This document shows positions 17,147 to 25,796 of a DNA stretch of 35,719 bases, in pieces (within the stretch, counting starts at the first letter, position 1; the number at the start of each line of letters is the position of its first letter). The translations under genes and the position numbers were made by a program. Under the pieces are notes generated by a model. It was not told the DNA's origin. It ran no database searches and was given only the letters and a program-made list of their open reading frames with translations. Source of the stretch: Sphingobacteriales bacterium (GTDB taxonomy: Bacteria > Bacteroidota > Bacteroidia > Chitinophagales > Chitinophagaceae); NCBI GenBank assembly GCA_023251235.1, contig JAHEZE010000023.1, positions 1 through 35,719 of the forward strand. The letters are read 5' to 3'.

Positions 17147-18682
17147 TTAATCAGTTACATCCGGATCAATTTTGTTGGTTATATATATAAGCCCTATCAA
17201 TAAGCAAACAGCAGCGATGATCATCGGATAATATAACCCCACCAATTTATCAGCAGTATAAATAGTTGTCAGTAAAGTAGCGATAAAAGGAGTTAATCCT
17301 CCAAAGATCCCATTGCCAATGTGGTAAGGTAAACTCATAGAGGTATACCTTATTTTGGTAGGGAACATTTCTACAAGAAAAGCGGCAATTGGTCCATAAA
17401 CCATGGTGACATAAACAATCATGATGAATACAATGCCAATCATCATCCAGTAATTTGAAGTGTTCAATAGTTTGGATATTTTTATATCAGGCTTAATGGT
17501 CGTCTTGCCGGGATCTGTATAAACTGTATCTGTTTTTACTTCTGTTATTTTTATTCCTTCCTTAAAAAAATAATTAGTTGTTTGTTTACGTACTGAATTC
17601 CCTGTATTGCCAATGGGAGATAAGCTGTTTTTTATTTCTTTTTGTTCAACCAGTTCAGTTTTATTTTTTGTGTCTGAAATAATAACAAGCTGATTAAAAA
17701 GTGGACGATAAGTTATTATCGCCAACATCATTCCTGTTAACATGATCCATTTTCTTCCCACTCGGTCACTCCATTTTCCGAATACTACAAAAAGAGGAGT
17801 GGCAAATAAAATAGCCCAGATAAGAATGGTACGGGATTGTTCAAAATCTATTTTGCAGACATTTTCAATAAATGATTGTGCATAGAACTGACCTGTGTAC
17901 CAAACAACACCTTGTCCCATGGTTGCTCCGAATAAAGCGAGCAATACCATTTTCAGATTACTGCGGTGCGTAAAACTTTCTTTCAACGGATTTACTGAAA
18001 TTTTTCCTTCATCTTTCAGTTTGGCAAAGAGTGGCGACTCTTTCATCTTTAGCCGGATATAAATTGAAATAGCAACAAGGATGATCGAAACAAGGAAAGG
18101 GATACGCCATCCCCAATCATTGAATTTGGTTATTGATTTTGTAAGATCTGCATCCAGGCTATGACGGGTAATTAAAATAATCCCAAGAGATAAAAACAAA
18201 CCCAGCGTGGCTGTTGTCTGAATCCATGAAGTGAAATATCCTCTTTTATCCGGAGGTGCATGTTCGGCAACATAGGTTGCTGCTCCGCCATATTCCCCGC
18301 CCAATGCTAATCCCTGTAATAATCTTAATACTAAAACTATGATGGGTGCGGCAAACCCAATACTTTCATAAGAAGGAACCAGCCCTATGGCAAAAGTGGA
18401 ACCTCCCATAATGATAAGGGTAAGAAGAAATGTGTACTTCCGTCCAATCAAATCCCCAAGTCTTCCGAATACCAGTGCCCCGAAAGGACGAACTATAAAA
18501 CCAGCTGCAAAGGTTGCCAATGTAGAGAGTAAAGCTGCTGTAGGATTTGTTTTTGGAAAAAACTGACTGGCAATAACCGTGGCAAGGCTTCCGAATATGT
18601 AAAAATCATACCACTCGATTAATGTGCCTACTGAAGAAGCAGCAATTACTTTCCAGATACCTTTTGTTTGATTTTGCATCAT
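17147..18682 (-). CDS. MFS transporter, metabolite:H+ symporter (MHS) family
   Basis: A 511-aa 12-TM major facilitator. The N-terminal SSVGTLIEWYDFYIFGSLA is the MHS-family signature found in ProP, KgtP and ShiA. Motif A is seen as GRLGDLIGRK (73-82) and LLQGLALGGEYGGAATYVAE (121-140) follows. WSDRVGRKW (304-312) is the repeat of motif A. A long hydrophilic insertion of about 78 residues (331-408), carrying TNYFFKEGIKITE, lies between TM9 and TM10, which should face the periplasm. The substrate is probably a mono- or dicarboxylate or a compatible solute and cannot be set from sequence. It is divergent from acs with 120 nt between and followed by the small two-TM protein. Two Met codons start the frame (18682 and 18679); either is possible. 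Confidence 0.9.
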   Translation of the reverse strand: MMQNQTKGIWKVIAASSVGTLIEWYDFYIFGSLATVIASQFFPKTNPTAALLSTLATFAAGFIVRPFGALVFGRLGDLIGRKYTFLLTLIIMGGSTFAIGLVPSYESIGFAAPIIVLVLRLLQGLALGGEYGGAATYVAEHAPPDKRGYFTSWIQTTATLGLFLSLGIILITRHSLDADLTKSITKFNDWGWRIPFLVSIILVAISIYIRLKMKESPLFAKLKDEGKISVNPLKESFTHRSNLKMVLLALFGATMGQGVVWYTGQFYAQSFIENVCKIDFEQSRTILIWAILFATPLFVVFGKWSDRVGRKWIMLTGMMLAIITYRPLFNQLVIISDTKNKTELVEQKEIKNSLSPIGNTGNSVRKQTTNYFFKEGIKITEVKTDTVYTDPGKTTIKPDIKISKLLNTSNYWMMIGIVFIMIVYVTMVYGPIAAFLVEMFPTKIRYTSMSLPYHIGNGIFGGLTPFIATLLTTIYTADKLVGLYYPMIIAAVCLLIGLIYITNKIDPDVTD

Positions 18683-18802
18683 AATAAAAAAGCAGAGGTC
18701 GTTGGTTTCTAAAAGAAAGTTTAAGATAGTTTAAAATGATAAATACAATCGTATTTTTTTTGAATCATTAAAACTAAATTTACCGGGACAAAAAATTTAC
18801 AC

Positions 18803-20737
18803 ATGTATCCATTCCAGATTACATCCTTTGAGCAGTATAAAGAAACATATCAGGAAAGCATCAACCACCCGGAAAAATTCTGGGCAGCCGTGGCTGAAAA
18901 TTTTCAATGGAGAAAAAAATGGGATAATGTACTGAACTGGAATTTTAAGGAACCAAAAGTAGAATGGTTCAGCGGTGCTAAACTGAACATTACTGAAAAC
19001 TGTATTGACCGCCACCTGGCAACAATGGGAGATAAGCCTGCTATTATCTGGGAGCCCAATAACCCGGATGAAAGAACAAGAACCGTTACTTATAACCGGT
19101 TGCATAAACGGGTTTGTCAGTTTGCACAGGTATTAAAAAATAATGGAGTAAAGAAAGGTGATCGTGTTTGTATATACATGGGCATGATACCCGAACTGGC
19201 CTATGCAATATTAGGATGTGCCCGTATCGGCGCAATTCATAGTGTAATCTTTGGCGGGTTCTCTGCACAAAGTATAGCGGACAGATTGTTTGATGCACAG
19301 GCGGAATATATTGTTACTTGTGATGGAGCCTATCGGGGTGGTAAAGACATTCCGTTAAAAAGTGTGATTGATGATGCATTGATCGGAAACAGAACGGTGA
19401 AAAAAGTGATTGTTTATACCCGGACAAGAACTCCTGTTAGTATGCTGAAAGGAAGAGATTTGTGGTGGGAGGATGAAATGGAATATGCAGAAACACAAAT
19501 TGAAAAAGAGGGTGTGGTATCCTTTCCTGCGGAAGAAATGGATGCAGAAGATCCTTTGTTTATTTTATATACTTCCGGTAGCACAGGAAAACCTAAAGGC
19601 GTAGTACATACTTGTGCCGGTTATATGGTTTGGACCACTTATACTTTTGTAAATGTTTTTCAATACAAGCCAGGTGATTTATTTTTTTGTACGGCTGATA
19701 TTGGCTGGATAACAGGCCACAGTTATATTGTGTACGGACCATTAAGTGCAGGCGGCACTTCAGTAATGTTTGAGGGAATTCCTACGTATCCTGATGCCGG
19801 AAGATTTTGGGATATCATTGATAAATACAAAGTGAATATTCTCTATACAGCCCCGACTGCCATAAGAAGTTTAATGGGATTTGGTTTAGAACCGCTGAAA
19901 GGGAAAGATTTATCATCATTAAAAATTTTAGGAACTGTTGGAGAACCTATTAATGAAGAAGCATGGCATTGGTATGATGAAAATATTGGAAAGAAAAAAT
20001 GCCCTGTTGTAGATACCTGGTGGCAAACGGAAACCGGTGGTATCCTGATTTCAAATCTGGCAGGCATTACACCTTCAAAACCAAGTTGGGCAACTTTGCC
20101 AATGCCCGGAGTGCAGCTTGTTATAGTAGACGAAAATGGAAAAGAAGTAAGGGAGAAAGATGATACCGGTTTTCTGAAAGGCAATCTATGCATCAAAGCC
20201 CCATGGCCTGCAATTATCAGAACAACTTATGGGGATCATGATCGTTGCCGTAAAAATTATTTTGAAACCTATCCCAATTTATATTTCACAGGCGATGGTG
20301 CTTTGAAAGATGATATCGGCAATTACAGAATTACAGGAAGAGTGGATGATGTATTAAATGTAAGTGGTCACAGAATCGGAACAGCAGAAGTAGAAAATGC
20401 AATTAACATGCATGCCGGTGTGGTGGAGAGTGCTGTAGTGGGTTACCCGCATGATTTAAAAGGACAGGGTATTTATGCATTTGTAATAGACAATAACCGG
20501 CATGGGGATGAGGACCTGACAAGAAAAGATATTTTGCAAACAGTAACGAGAATCATCGGTCCCATTGCCAAACCCGATAAAATTCAGTTTGTAAAAGGAT
20601 TACCAAAAACAAGAAGTGGAAAAATTATGAGAAGGATTCTTAGAAAAATTGCAGAAGGAGATTTAAATAACCTGGGTGATATAACTACTTTACTTGATCC
20701 GGGAGTAGTAGAAGAAATAAAAAAAGGAAAGCTTTAA
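18803..20737 (+). CDS. acs: Acetyl-CoA synthetase
   Basis: A 644-aa AMP-forming acetate-CoA ligase that makes acetyl-CoA from acetate, ATP and CoA in the cytoplasm. Family motifs: the P-loop YTSGSTGKPKG, VFGGFSAQSIADR, PTYPDAGRFWDIIDKYKVN, DTWWQTETGG (acetate pocket and adenylate binding), the hinge ITGRVDDVLNVSGHRIGTAEVE, and PKTRSGKIMRR with catalytic K607, the residue regulated by acetylation in other bacteria. The length is typical. It is divergent from the MHS transporter, which suggests shared control of organic acid uptake and activation. A terminator follows 6 nt after the stop. A -7-like TAAATTTA lies 28 nt before the ATG, but no spaced -33 box was found. Confidence 0.97.
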   Translation: MYPFQITSFEQYKETYQESINHPEKFWAAVAENFQWRKKWDNVLNWNFKEPKVEWFSGAKLNITENCIDRHLATMGDKPAIIWEPNNPDERTRTVTYNRLHKRVCQFAQVLKNNGVKKGDRVCIYMGMIPELAYAILGCARIGAIHSVIFGGFSAQSIADRLFDAQAEYIVTCDGAYRGGKDIPLKSVIDDALIGNRTVKKVIVYTRTRTPVSMLKGRDLWWEDEMEYAETQIEKEGVVSFPAEEMDAEDPLFILYTSGSTGKPKGVVHTCAGYMVWTTYTFVNVFQYKPGDLFFCTADIGWITGHSYIVYGPLSAGGTSVMFEGIPTYPDAGRFWDIIDKYKVNILYTAPTAIRSLMGFGLEPLKGKDLSSLKILGTVGEPINEEAWHWYDENIGKKKCPVVDTWWQTETGGILISNLAGITPSKPSWATLPMPGVQLVIVDENGKEVREKDDTGFLKGNLCIKAPWPAIIRTTYGDHDRCRKNYFETYPNLYFTGDGALKDDIGNYRITGRVDDVLNVSGHRIGTAEVENAINMHAGVVESAVVGYPHDLKGQGIYAFVIDNNRHGDEDLTRKDILQTVTRIIGPIAKPDKIQFVKGLPKTRSGKIMRRILRKIAEGDLNNLGDITTLLDPGVVEEIKKGKL

Positions 20738-20743
20738 AAAAAT

Positions 20744-20776
20744 AAAGCAGCCGGGTCAGCTGCTTTAAAAGGTTTT
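20744..20776 (+). terminator. Terminator after acs
   Basis: A perfect 8-bp stem AAAGCAGC (20744-20751) with GCTGCTTT (20759-20766) and a 7-nt loop. AAAAGG separates it from a run of five T, so the T-tract is offset; termination is likely but perhaps weak. Confidence 0.6.
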
Positions 20777-20819
20777 TCTGAAATATGTTGACAGGTTAGA
20801 AAGTAATAACTGACAACGA

Positions 20820-20845
20820 ATATAGCCGCACAATATATAGCCGCA
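20820..20845 (+). repeat. 11-bp direct repeat upstream of the alpha/beta hydrolase gene
   Basis: ATATAGCCGCA occurs exactly at 20820-20830 and 20835-20845, with a 15-bp period. It lies about 110 nt before the hydrolase ATG, in the 216-nt gap after acs. It could be a tandem regulator site; nothing else was seen in this gap besides the acs terminator. Confidence 0.5.
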
Positions 20846-20953
20846 AAATTTGTATCAGTAATTTCTTAAAGAAAATATCCACAATTCATTAAGAGTTTCA
20901 ATCATGAAAAATTATTTTTGAATCTGCATCAAGATTTTTTGGCAGTATATTCT

Positions 20954-21925
20954 ATGACTAAAACCAATACCAGCAAGTATTTAAAGTCTATTTCACGATG
21001 GGTGATTCGGGTTTTAATTTTTCAGTTGATACTCGTCAATATCAGCGCAGCATTTCATGCCTACCGGATTACACATTATTATGATGATGAAAAAACAAGA
21101 AACCTTTCCCCCTCCAATGGCACAATTTTTTTAAGGACATGGCGATTGATGACAGGAAGGAAATTAGCCAGGTCACGTATTAATTACTATCCTGAAATGC
21201 CTTATGATACGGTACAGCTTGCTACTGCAAATAATAATAAAATTAATGGCTGGCTGATAAAAGCAGATTCTTCAATTGGTACTGTTATTTTGTTTCCTGG
21301 ATTGGGATCAAATAAATCAGCAGTCCTTTCTGAGGCATATGAGTTTCTTTCTATGCATTACAATACATTATTAATTGATATAAGAGCACATGGTAACAGT
21401 GAGGGAATTGCTTGTTCATTGGGAGTAAAAGAAGCAGAAGAAGTAAGACTTGTTTTTGATTATATAAAAGGAACAGGAGAAAAAAATATTATTTTATGGG
21501 GTATTTCTTTAGGCTCGGTGATAATTACAAAAGCTATTTATGATTATGGGATTGAACCCCAAAAGGTGATTTTAGAAATGCCTTTTGACAGATTACAAGA
21601 TCATCTGAAAGCCAGAGCCAGGGTTTTGGGTTTCCCCGATGAACCTTTTGGTTTTCTTGTAACTCTTTGGGCAGGCATTGAACAGGGTTACTGGGGGTTT
21701 ACTCATAAAACTTCCCGGTATGTAAAAAAGTTATACTGCCCTGTGTTGCTTCAATGGGGTGCAAATGATCATTATGTACTAGAAAAAGAAACAAAAACAA
21801 TTTTTTCCAATATAGGATCGAAAGAAAAGAACCTGGTGATTTACCAAAAAGCAGGCCATGAATCAATATTGAATTACGAAAGTGCTAAATGGAAATCTTC
21901 TGTAAGAGATTTCCTGGGAAAATAA
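20954..21925 (+). CDS. Membrane-anchored alpha/beta hydrolase
   Basis: A 323-aa serine hydrolase with an N-terminal membrane anchor (about 15-37, ISRWVIRVLIFQLILVNISA). The nucleophile elbow is GISLGS (183-188, Ser185). The likely acid is D272 (WGANDHYV) and the His is H302 (KAGHES). FPGLGSNKSA (114-123) forms the oxyanion region and DIRAHGNSEG (142-151) is a classic strand end. The closest recognisable group is the BAAT/YqkD-like or 2-hydroxymuconate-type esterases; the substrate is unknown. The frame is open from a TTG at 20918, but the ATG at 20954 is preferred because it gives a short basic N-terminus before the anchor. Its stop abuts the stop of the convergent L,D-transpeptidase gene with zero bases between. 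Confidence 0.85.
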   Translation: MTKTNTSKYLKSISRWVIRVLIFQLILVNISAAFHAYRITHYYDDEKTRNLSPSNGTIFLRTWRLMTGRKLARSRINYYPEMPYDTVQLATANNNKINGWLIKADSSIGTVILFPGLGSNKSAVLSEAYEFLSMHYNTLLIDIRAHGNSEGIACSLGVKEAEEVRLVFDYIKGTGEKNIILWGISLGSVIITKAIYDYGIEPQKVILEMPFDRLQDHLKARARVLGFPDEPFGFLVTLWAGIEQGYWGFTHKTSRYVKKLYCPVLLQWGANDHYVLEKETKTIFSNIGSKEKNLVIYQKAGHESILNYESAKWKSSVRDFLGK

Positions 21926-22495
21926 TTACTTGCGAATGATCACTTTTGTACCGGCTGGAACAAAGCTGTAAATTTCTTCCACATCTTCATTTTTCATGGA
22001 AATGCATCCTAATGTCCAGTTTTTATATCGGTCAATCTGGAAATCTTCGTGAGGCCATGTACCATGAATACCAATGCCCCCGCCGATTCTTGCTGAAAAT
22101 GGAATTTCACCGTTTTGCTTTCTTCGATTGAATTTGTCCTTGCTTTCTTGATTAGGATAGTCAATAGACATAAAGCGGTCCCACTTGTCATGTATCCTTT
22201 TTGATACTATTTTAAATGTGCCTTCAGGAGTATTCCGGTCGCCTTCCATTTTTTTATCGGAAAGAGAGTTATTCCCGAATACTACCGGGTAAGTGGCATA
22301 CCAGCCCTGATCATCATAGACATTCAATTCGTAATCTGATTTGTCTATAATTATATAAACAACCCCAACAGGTCCCATTTTTTTATTTATGGAGCCAGTT
22401 TCAAAATCGGGCCTGACAATAGAATAATGATTAGAAAAAAGAAATCCGCTACCTGCTAAAATTGATGTGAGTACGAACAAAGTTTTCATGGCCAT
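21926..22495 (-). CDS. L,D-transpeptidase (YkuD family)
   Basis: A 189-aa exported protein with a signal peptide or anchor at 4-20 (TLFVLTSILAGSGFLF). The YkuD catalytic region is clear: GDRNTPEGTFKIV (85-97), GIHGT (142-146, H144) and NWTLGCISM (159-167, C164). Such enzymes make L,D cross-links in peptidoglycan or attach lipoproteins to it. It is shorter than many relatives and lacks a LysM or peptidoglycan-binding domain. The start may be M1 (22495) or M3 (22489, MKTLFV); M3 would give a normal signal peptide. An imperfect 12-bp dyad lies upstream at 22526-22574. The gene is convergent with the alpha/beta hydrolase gene. Confidence 0.9.
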   Translation of the reverse strand: MAMKTLFVLTSILAGSGFLFSNHYSIVRPDFETGSINKKMGPVGVVYIIIDKSDYELNVYDDQGWYATYPVVFGNNSLSDKKMEGDRNTPEGTFKIVSKRIHDKWDRFMSIDYPNQESKDKFNRRKQNGEIPFSARIGGGIGIHGTWPHEDFQIDRYKNWTLGCISMKNEDVEEIYSFVPAGTKVIIRK

Positions 22496-22525
22496 CTCTT
22501 TCTTTTTTGCTTTGTAATTTTCAAA

Positions 22526-22574
22526 CGACGTGCCATAACTTTTTATTTTAGTCCTTTGTTATGATTTAACGTCG
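22526..22574. repeat. Imperfect dyad upstream of the L,D-transpeptidase gene
   Basis: CGACGT (22526-22531) pairs with ACGTCG (22569-22574), and CATAAC (22534-22539) pairs with GTTATG (22558-22563). A small asymmetric internal loop separates the two helices, and an 18-nt apical loop caps them. It lies 31 nt or more before the L,D-transpeptidase start and could be an operator or leader structure. The rest of the 200-nt gap shows nothing recognisable. Confidence 0.4.
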
Positions 22575-22695
22575 CTTTTACAAAATAGAATGATCACATG
22601 ACCTATGCAATGGGATTTTATATGAAATAAATCATAGTCTGTCAGTGAAATGATACATGATAATTCCCTGAATTACGAAGAATATTTCCGACTTG

Positions 22696-23103
22696 TCAAT
22701 GGAATACTTTTTGTTCCATTTTTTTTGCCTGATCAATCATATGTTGGAGACTTTCAACCGAGGGCACTTTTCCTGCAAGCCCGAATTGATTATTCACTTC
22801 AAGCATTTTTGCATGCAGGTTTTCAGCTTTCCGGTGAGCCAGTTCTTTTACAGAATCCACACCGGAAGCTTCGAGCAGTTCAGAAAATTGTCCGGCTACT
22901 CTATCAATTCTCATGAGATCTGCATGGTTTACCCAGGTTAGGACCAGCGACTCAGGAATTTCAGTTTTCTCAGCAAGATGCTGCCGGCCCGATTTTGTAC
23001 CACTTTTTTGTAACAGATCATCAGTCGTATGAATACCCAATTCGGCAAGCCGATCTCCATAAGTTTCTCCAATACCTTCTATTTTTTTTATATCATAGCT
23101 CAT
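22696..23103 (-). CDS. DUF4332 helix-hairpin-helix protein
   Basis: A 135-aa soluble, fully helical protein. The N-terminus IKKIEGIGETYGDRLAELGI (5-24) is a helix-hairpin-helix of the type found in DUF4332 and in DNA-repair proteins, followed by TTDDLLQKSGTKSGRQHLAE. A second, degenerate copy (MRIDRVAGQFSELLEASGVD, about 63-82) is typical of DUF4332, which has tandem HhH units. HhH units usually bind DNA non-specifically, but no function is established for this family. It stands alone: terminator-separated from the barrel gene upstream and about 200 nt from the next gene. Confidence 0.85.
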   Translation of the reverse strand: MSYDIKKIEGIGETYGDRLAELGIHTTDDLLQKSGTKSGRQHLAEKTEIPESLVLTWVNHADLMRIDRVAGQFSELLEASGVDSVKELAHRKAENLHAKMLEVNNQFGLAGKVPSVESLQHMIDQAKKMEQKVFH

Positions 23104-23163
23104 AAATCACTTTTTTTTGATTGGCCTAAAGTTAGGAGATTAATGATACCAACAATATGATGC

Positions 23164-23192
23164 AAAAAAAACCGGCCCTGATAAGAGCCGGT
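23164..23192 (-). terminator. Rho-independent terminator after the sigma/anti-sigma/barrel cassette
   Basis: Stem ACCGGC (23171-23176) with GCCGGT (23187-23192), a 10-nt loop, and a run of eight T on the minus strand (23164-23171). It lies 27 nt beyond the stop of the barrel gene and separates it from the DUF4332 gene. Confidence 0.85.
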
Positions 23193-23218
23193 CTTTTACA
23201 TGAGAAAGAAAAGAATTT

Positions 23219-24049
23219 TTACCAATTACTTAATCTGAATCCAACAGTGTAAGGTATCTGATCAAGACCTTTATCCCACATATTGTTCAAAGCATAGCTG
23301 CCATACAATTTTACAGGTCCCAATAATAGTTCTCCAACATATGACAGTTTCCATCGTTTCAGATCAAAGTCGCTTCTTATTTTGTCTTTGTCATCGCCTA
23401 TTTTGGTTTTTTGACGGGCACTATATAAATACCCGGCGCTGAGTCCTCCACTGAAGCCAAAACCGTTTTTTCGGTCAGGAGTAAAATTAAAGTTCAACAT
23501 CATAGGAACGGTGAGATAATCTGCTGCAAGTTTGTTTTTCTTTGCTCCTTTAAGTGAATTATCAATAGATATAAGAGTAGGATTTTTCTGAAATTTTACC
23601 CGCTCATCTTCAAAAGAATAATTGTTTAGATCCAATCCTAAACCATATTTCAGATTTACTACATGTTTGATCATATTCAGCCTCTGCATAAAGAACCAAA
23701 GGTTTACATTTTTTGATTTACCGGCTCGCAGGTCAAACCAATCTTTGTTACTGCCGGGTGCAAATGCCTGAGTCCCTGCCGATGCATAATTGGTATTATC
23801 GGTAAAATTGGAAAATCCAAGATCCACGATCCACCAGTTAGTGGCTACATTTTCATTTTTATTTTTGTAACGGCCAGGAATTTTTATCTCTCTATCATGG
23901 GATATGATTTCTCTTTCATTGCTGCCAGCTTTTCTGATGATGATCATCCCGCCAATACGAATGGTATCACCATCATCTTTTTTTTCGTCCTGGGCAAATG
24001 CTGTATTTAAAGTGAATGCCGCTATGCTTATGAATAAAATCCTTTTCAT
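23219..24049 (-). CDS. Outer-membrane beta-barrel protein (PorT-like)
   Basis: A 276-aa protein with a signal peptide (1-19, cleaved at TAFA-QDE). The mature part alternates short hydrophobic strands, for example WWIVDLGFSNF, KYGLGLDLNNYSF, LTVPMMLNFNFTP and NGFGFSGGLSAGYLYSA. It ends YTVGFRLSNW with a C-terminal aromatic Trp, as in outer-membrane barrels of the porin-family/PorT type. It follows the membrane anti-sigma-like gene by 28 nt and is probably translated from the same transcript as the ECF sigma factor. It may be a target or sensor of that system; its cargo is unknown. Confidence 0.82.
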   Translation of the reverse strand: MKRILFISIAAFTLNTAFAQDEKKDDGDTIRIGGMIIIRKAGSNEREIISHDREIKIPGRYKNKNENVATNWWIVDLGFSNFTDNTNYASAGTQAFAPGSNKDWFDLRAGKSKNVNLWFFMQRLNMIKHVVNLKYGLGLDLNNYSFEDERVKFQKNPTLISIDNSLKGAKKNKLAADYLTVPMMLNFNFTPDRKNGFGFSGGLSAGYLYSARQKTKIGDDKDKIRSDFDLKRWKLSYVGELLLGPVKLYGSYALNNMWDKGLDQIPYTVGFRLSNW

Positions 24050-24077
24050 CGGTTATGTTAATTTAATAGTTTGAAAT

Positions 24078-25178
24078 TTATTTTAATGATACTGCAAATA
24101 CTCCCACCAGCAATTTATTATCGTCAGTTGTGGTTTGAATTTTGGTACGATGTTCAAATACCCGGGTTGCTTTTCTTAAAAATCCCTTAAGCCCACCTTT
24201 GTCAGAAGATGCATCTTCTTTATAATTCGCAAACCCGGTTCCTGATGTGTTCTGATTGTTTAACGCAGGAGTATTTCTTTCTGTTACATTATTATTGATA
24301 AAAATCTCATTTGCTTTTTCCGGATCATTTATTACTACAGCATCATTATCAGATTTTCTGATCTCAGGAATATTAACTTCTTTGGTTAAATCTATTTTTG
24401 CAATCAACGGTTGGTCAACACTTCTTTTTTCTTTTGGTAAATTATTTTTATTCTTTTTTAATATTGAAGAAATATTGTTTTTAGCAACTGTGCTTTCTTT
24501 TGGAAGAATTATTTCCTTTTTATCCCTGATTTTTTCAGATGTTGCTAAAGGTTTTTCTATGACTGCAATGTTTTTATTAATGCCTGAATTATTTTTTATT
24601 TCTTTTTCAACCGGTTTTTGTGCTGGCTTAACGGCAGATGCAATTTCAGGCTTGCCATCTTTCTTACTGTTGGTAATTAACCTGAAAGTAACCAGCCCTG
24701 TAATTAAAATAAGAATAGCTGCTACTGCCACTCGAAGCCATATCATTCTTATAACATGTACTTTTTCTTCTTTTCTGTAAAGAATGGATTTATCGGGAAA
24801 AAAGATATCTGTTTCAGGTTGAAGTTTTGTTTTTTGCAGCAGAGCCAGCTCCAGTTGAATGGATGGATGATTTGCTGCAAATATTTCTACTACATTGTTT
24901 TCTTGTGTACTTAATTCACCATCTATATAGGAAAGAAGTTGCTCATGGTAATTGGCGGGATTGATAAAAGCATTTTCTTTAGTTAGTAACAATTCTTTCT
25001 TGGCAAATGAAATATTTTCATCAGGAGTAAAACGGGTTTCGCCAAACAATTGGAACTCTTCCCGCAGGTCAGGGGTTTCCTTAACAAAATCCTCTACCAG
25101 CTTTTTTTGCTGAGCATTTAATTCATTATCCCAATAAAGGATAAAAAACTCTTCGTGATTATGGCGATCGATATTCAT
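24078..25178 (-). CDS. Membrane anti-sigma-like protein with duplicated N-terminal module
   Basis: A 366-aa single-pass protein. Two related N-terminal modules occur at about 8-64 and 78-133: HEEFFILYWDNELNAQQK against HEQLLSYIDGELSTQEN, then VEDFVKETPDLREEF against VEIFAANHPSIQLEL, each closing with a FxxxKxxL segment. A TM at 146-166 (IWLRVAVAAILILITGLVTF) follows. The remaining 200 residues are Lys/Asn-rich, low in complexity and probably periplasmic. The modules are like cytoplasmic sigma-binding domains of Bacteroidota anti-sigma proteins but lack a zinc motif. It begins 17 nt after the ECF sigma gene. A role as the anti-sigma partner is inferred from position and topology, not from a solved relative. 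Confidence 0.7.
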   Translation of the reverse strand: MNIDRHNHEEFFILYWDNELNAQQKKLVEDFVKETPDLREEFQLFGETRFTPDENISFAKKELLLTKENAFINPANYHEQLLSYIDGELSTQENNVVEIFAANHPSIQLELALLQKTKLQPETDIFFPDKSILYRKEEKVHVIRMIWLRVAVAAILILITGLVTFRLITNSKKDGKPEIASAVKPAQKPVEKEIKNNSGINKNIAVIEKPLATSEKIRDKKEIILPKESTVAKNNISSILKKNKNNLPKEKRSVDQPLIAKIDLTKEVNIPEIRKSDNDAVVINDPEKANEIFINNNVTERNTPALNNQNTSGTGFANYKEDASSDKGGLKGFLRKATRVFEHRTKIQTTTDDNKLLVGVFAVSLK

Positions 25179-25195
25179 TTTTCTTTCTTTACTTT

Positions 25196-25681
25196 TTAAA
25201 TCACATAATCAACTTTAACCAGATACTCTTTCAACTGTACCCTTGCCCTATGCAGGTACACTTTTACCTGGCTTTCGCTAAGGTTCGTGATTTGACCTAT
25301 TTCCTCATAACTATAGCCCTCATAGTCTTTAAGCAAAACAAGAGTTCGTTGGGTTTCACTTAATCTTGCCAAGGCTTCATTTAAAATCTTTTTAAGGTTA
25401 TTGGATGGCTTGTTTACAGTTTTTATTTCCTCATTAAACTCCTCTTTCAATTGTATCCTTTTTACTTTTCTTATATGGTCAATCATTTGACGGTAGGCAA
25501 CAGTAAAGAGATAAGACTTGCTTTTAGAGGCGTCAACCTCATCCCGGTGCCGCCACATTTTTTCGAAAGCAGTTTGCACCACATCACGGGCATCCTCTTC
25601 ATGCCTGAGGTTTTTCAAGATAAAGCGATACACATTATCAGCATATGTATTGACACATTCGTTATATTCTTTTTCAGTCAT
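25196..25681 (-). CDS. ECF RNA polymerase sigma factor
   Basis: A 161-aa sigma-70 family protein of the ECF group. Region 2 is at about 8-70 (DNVYRFILKNLRHEEDARDVVQTAFEKMWRH, then KSYLFTVAYRQMIDHIRK), and region 4 is at about 105-155 (ALARLSETQRTLVLLKDYEGYSYEEIGQITNLSESQVKVYLHRAR), with its HTH. No region 1 or 3 is present. It directs RNA polymerase to a small regulon, most likely including this operon. The gene leads a three-gene cassette with the anti-sigma-like protein and the barrel. A 115-nt gap lies upstream, before the small one-TM protein. Confidence 0.95.
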   Translation of the reverse strand: MTEKEYNECVNTYADNVYRFILKNLRHEEDARDVVQTAFEKMWRHRDEVDASKSKSYLFTVAYRQMIDHIRKVKRIQLKEEFNEEIKTVNKPSNNLKKILNEALARLSETQRTLVLLKDYEGYSYEEIGQITNLSESQVKVYLHRARVQLKEYLVKVDYVI

Positions 25682-25796
25682 AAACAGCAGATAAAAGGCA
25701 AAAGTACTTAAGAGATCTTCTCTCTAAAGTAATACGGCTTAGGGAAGAATAAGTTACAGGAAACGATAATAAATTTTGAAGCCAAAGGTTTGTAAA

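Noticed and set aside
22650-22941. Two plus-strand frames of 82-88 aa
   Set aside because: They overlap the DUF4332 gene in antisense and show no signal or domain.
24256-24780. 174-aa hydrophobic plus-strand frame
   Set aside because: It is antisense to the Lys/Asn-rich tail of the membrane anti-sigma-like gene; the hydrophobicity is a mirror of Lys/Asn/Ile codons.
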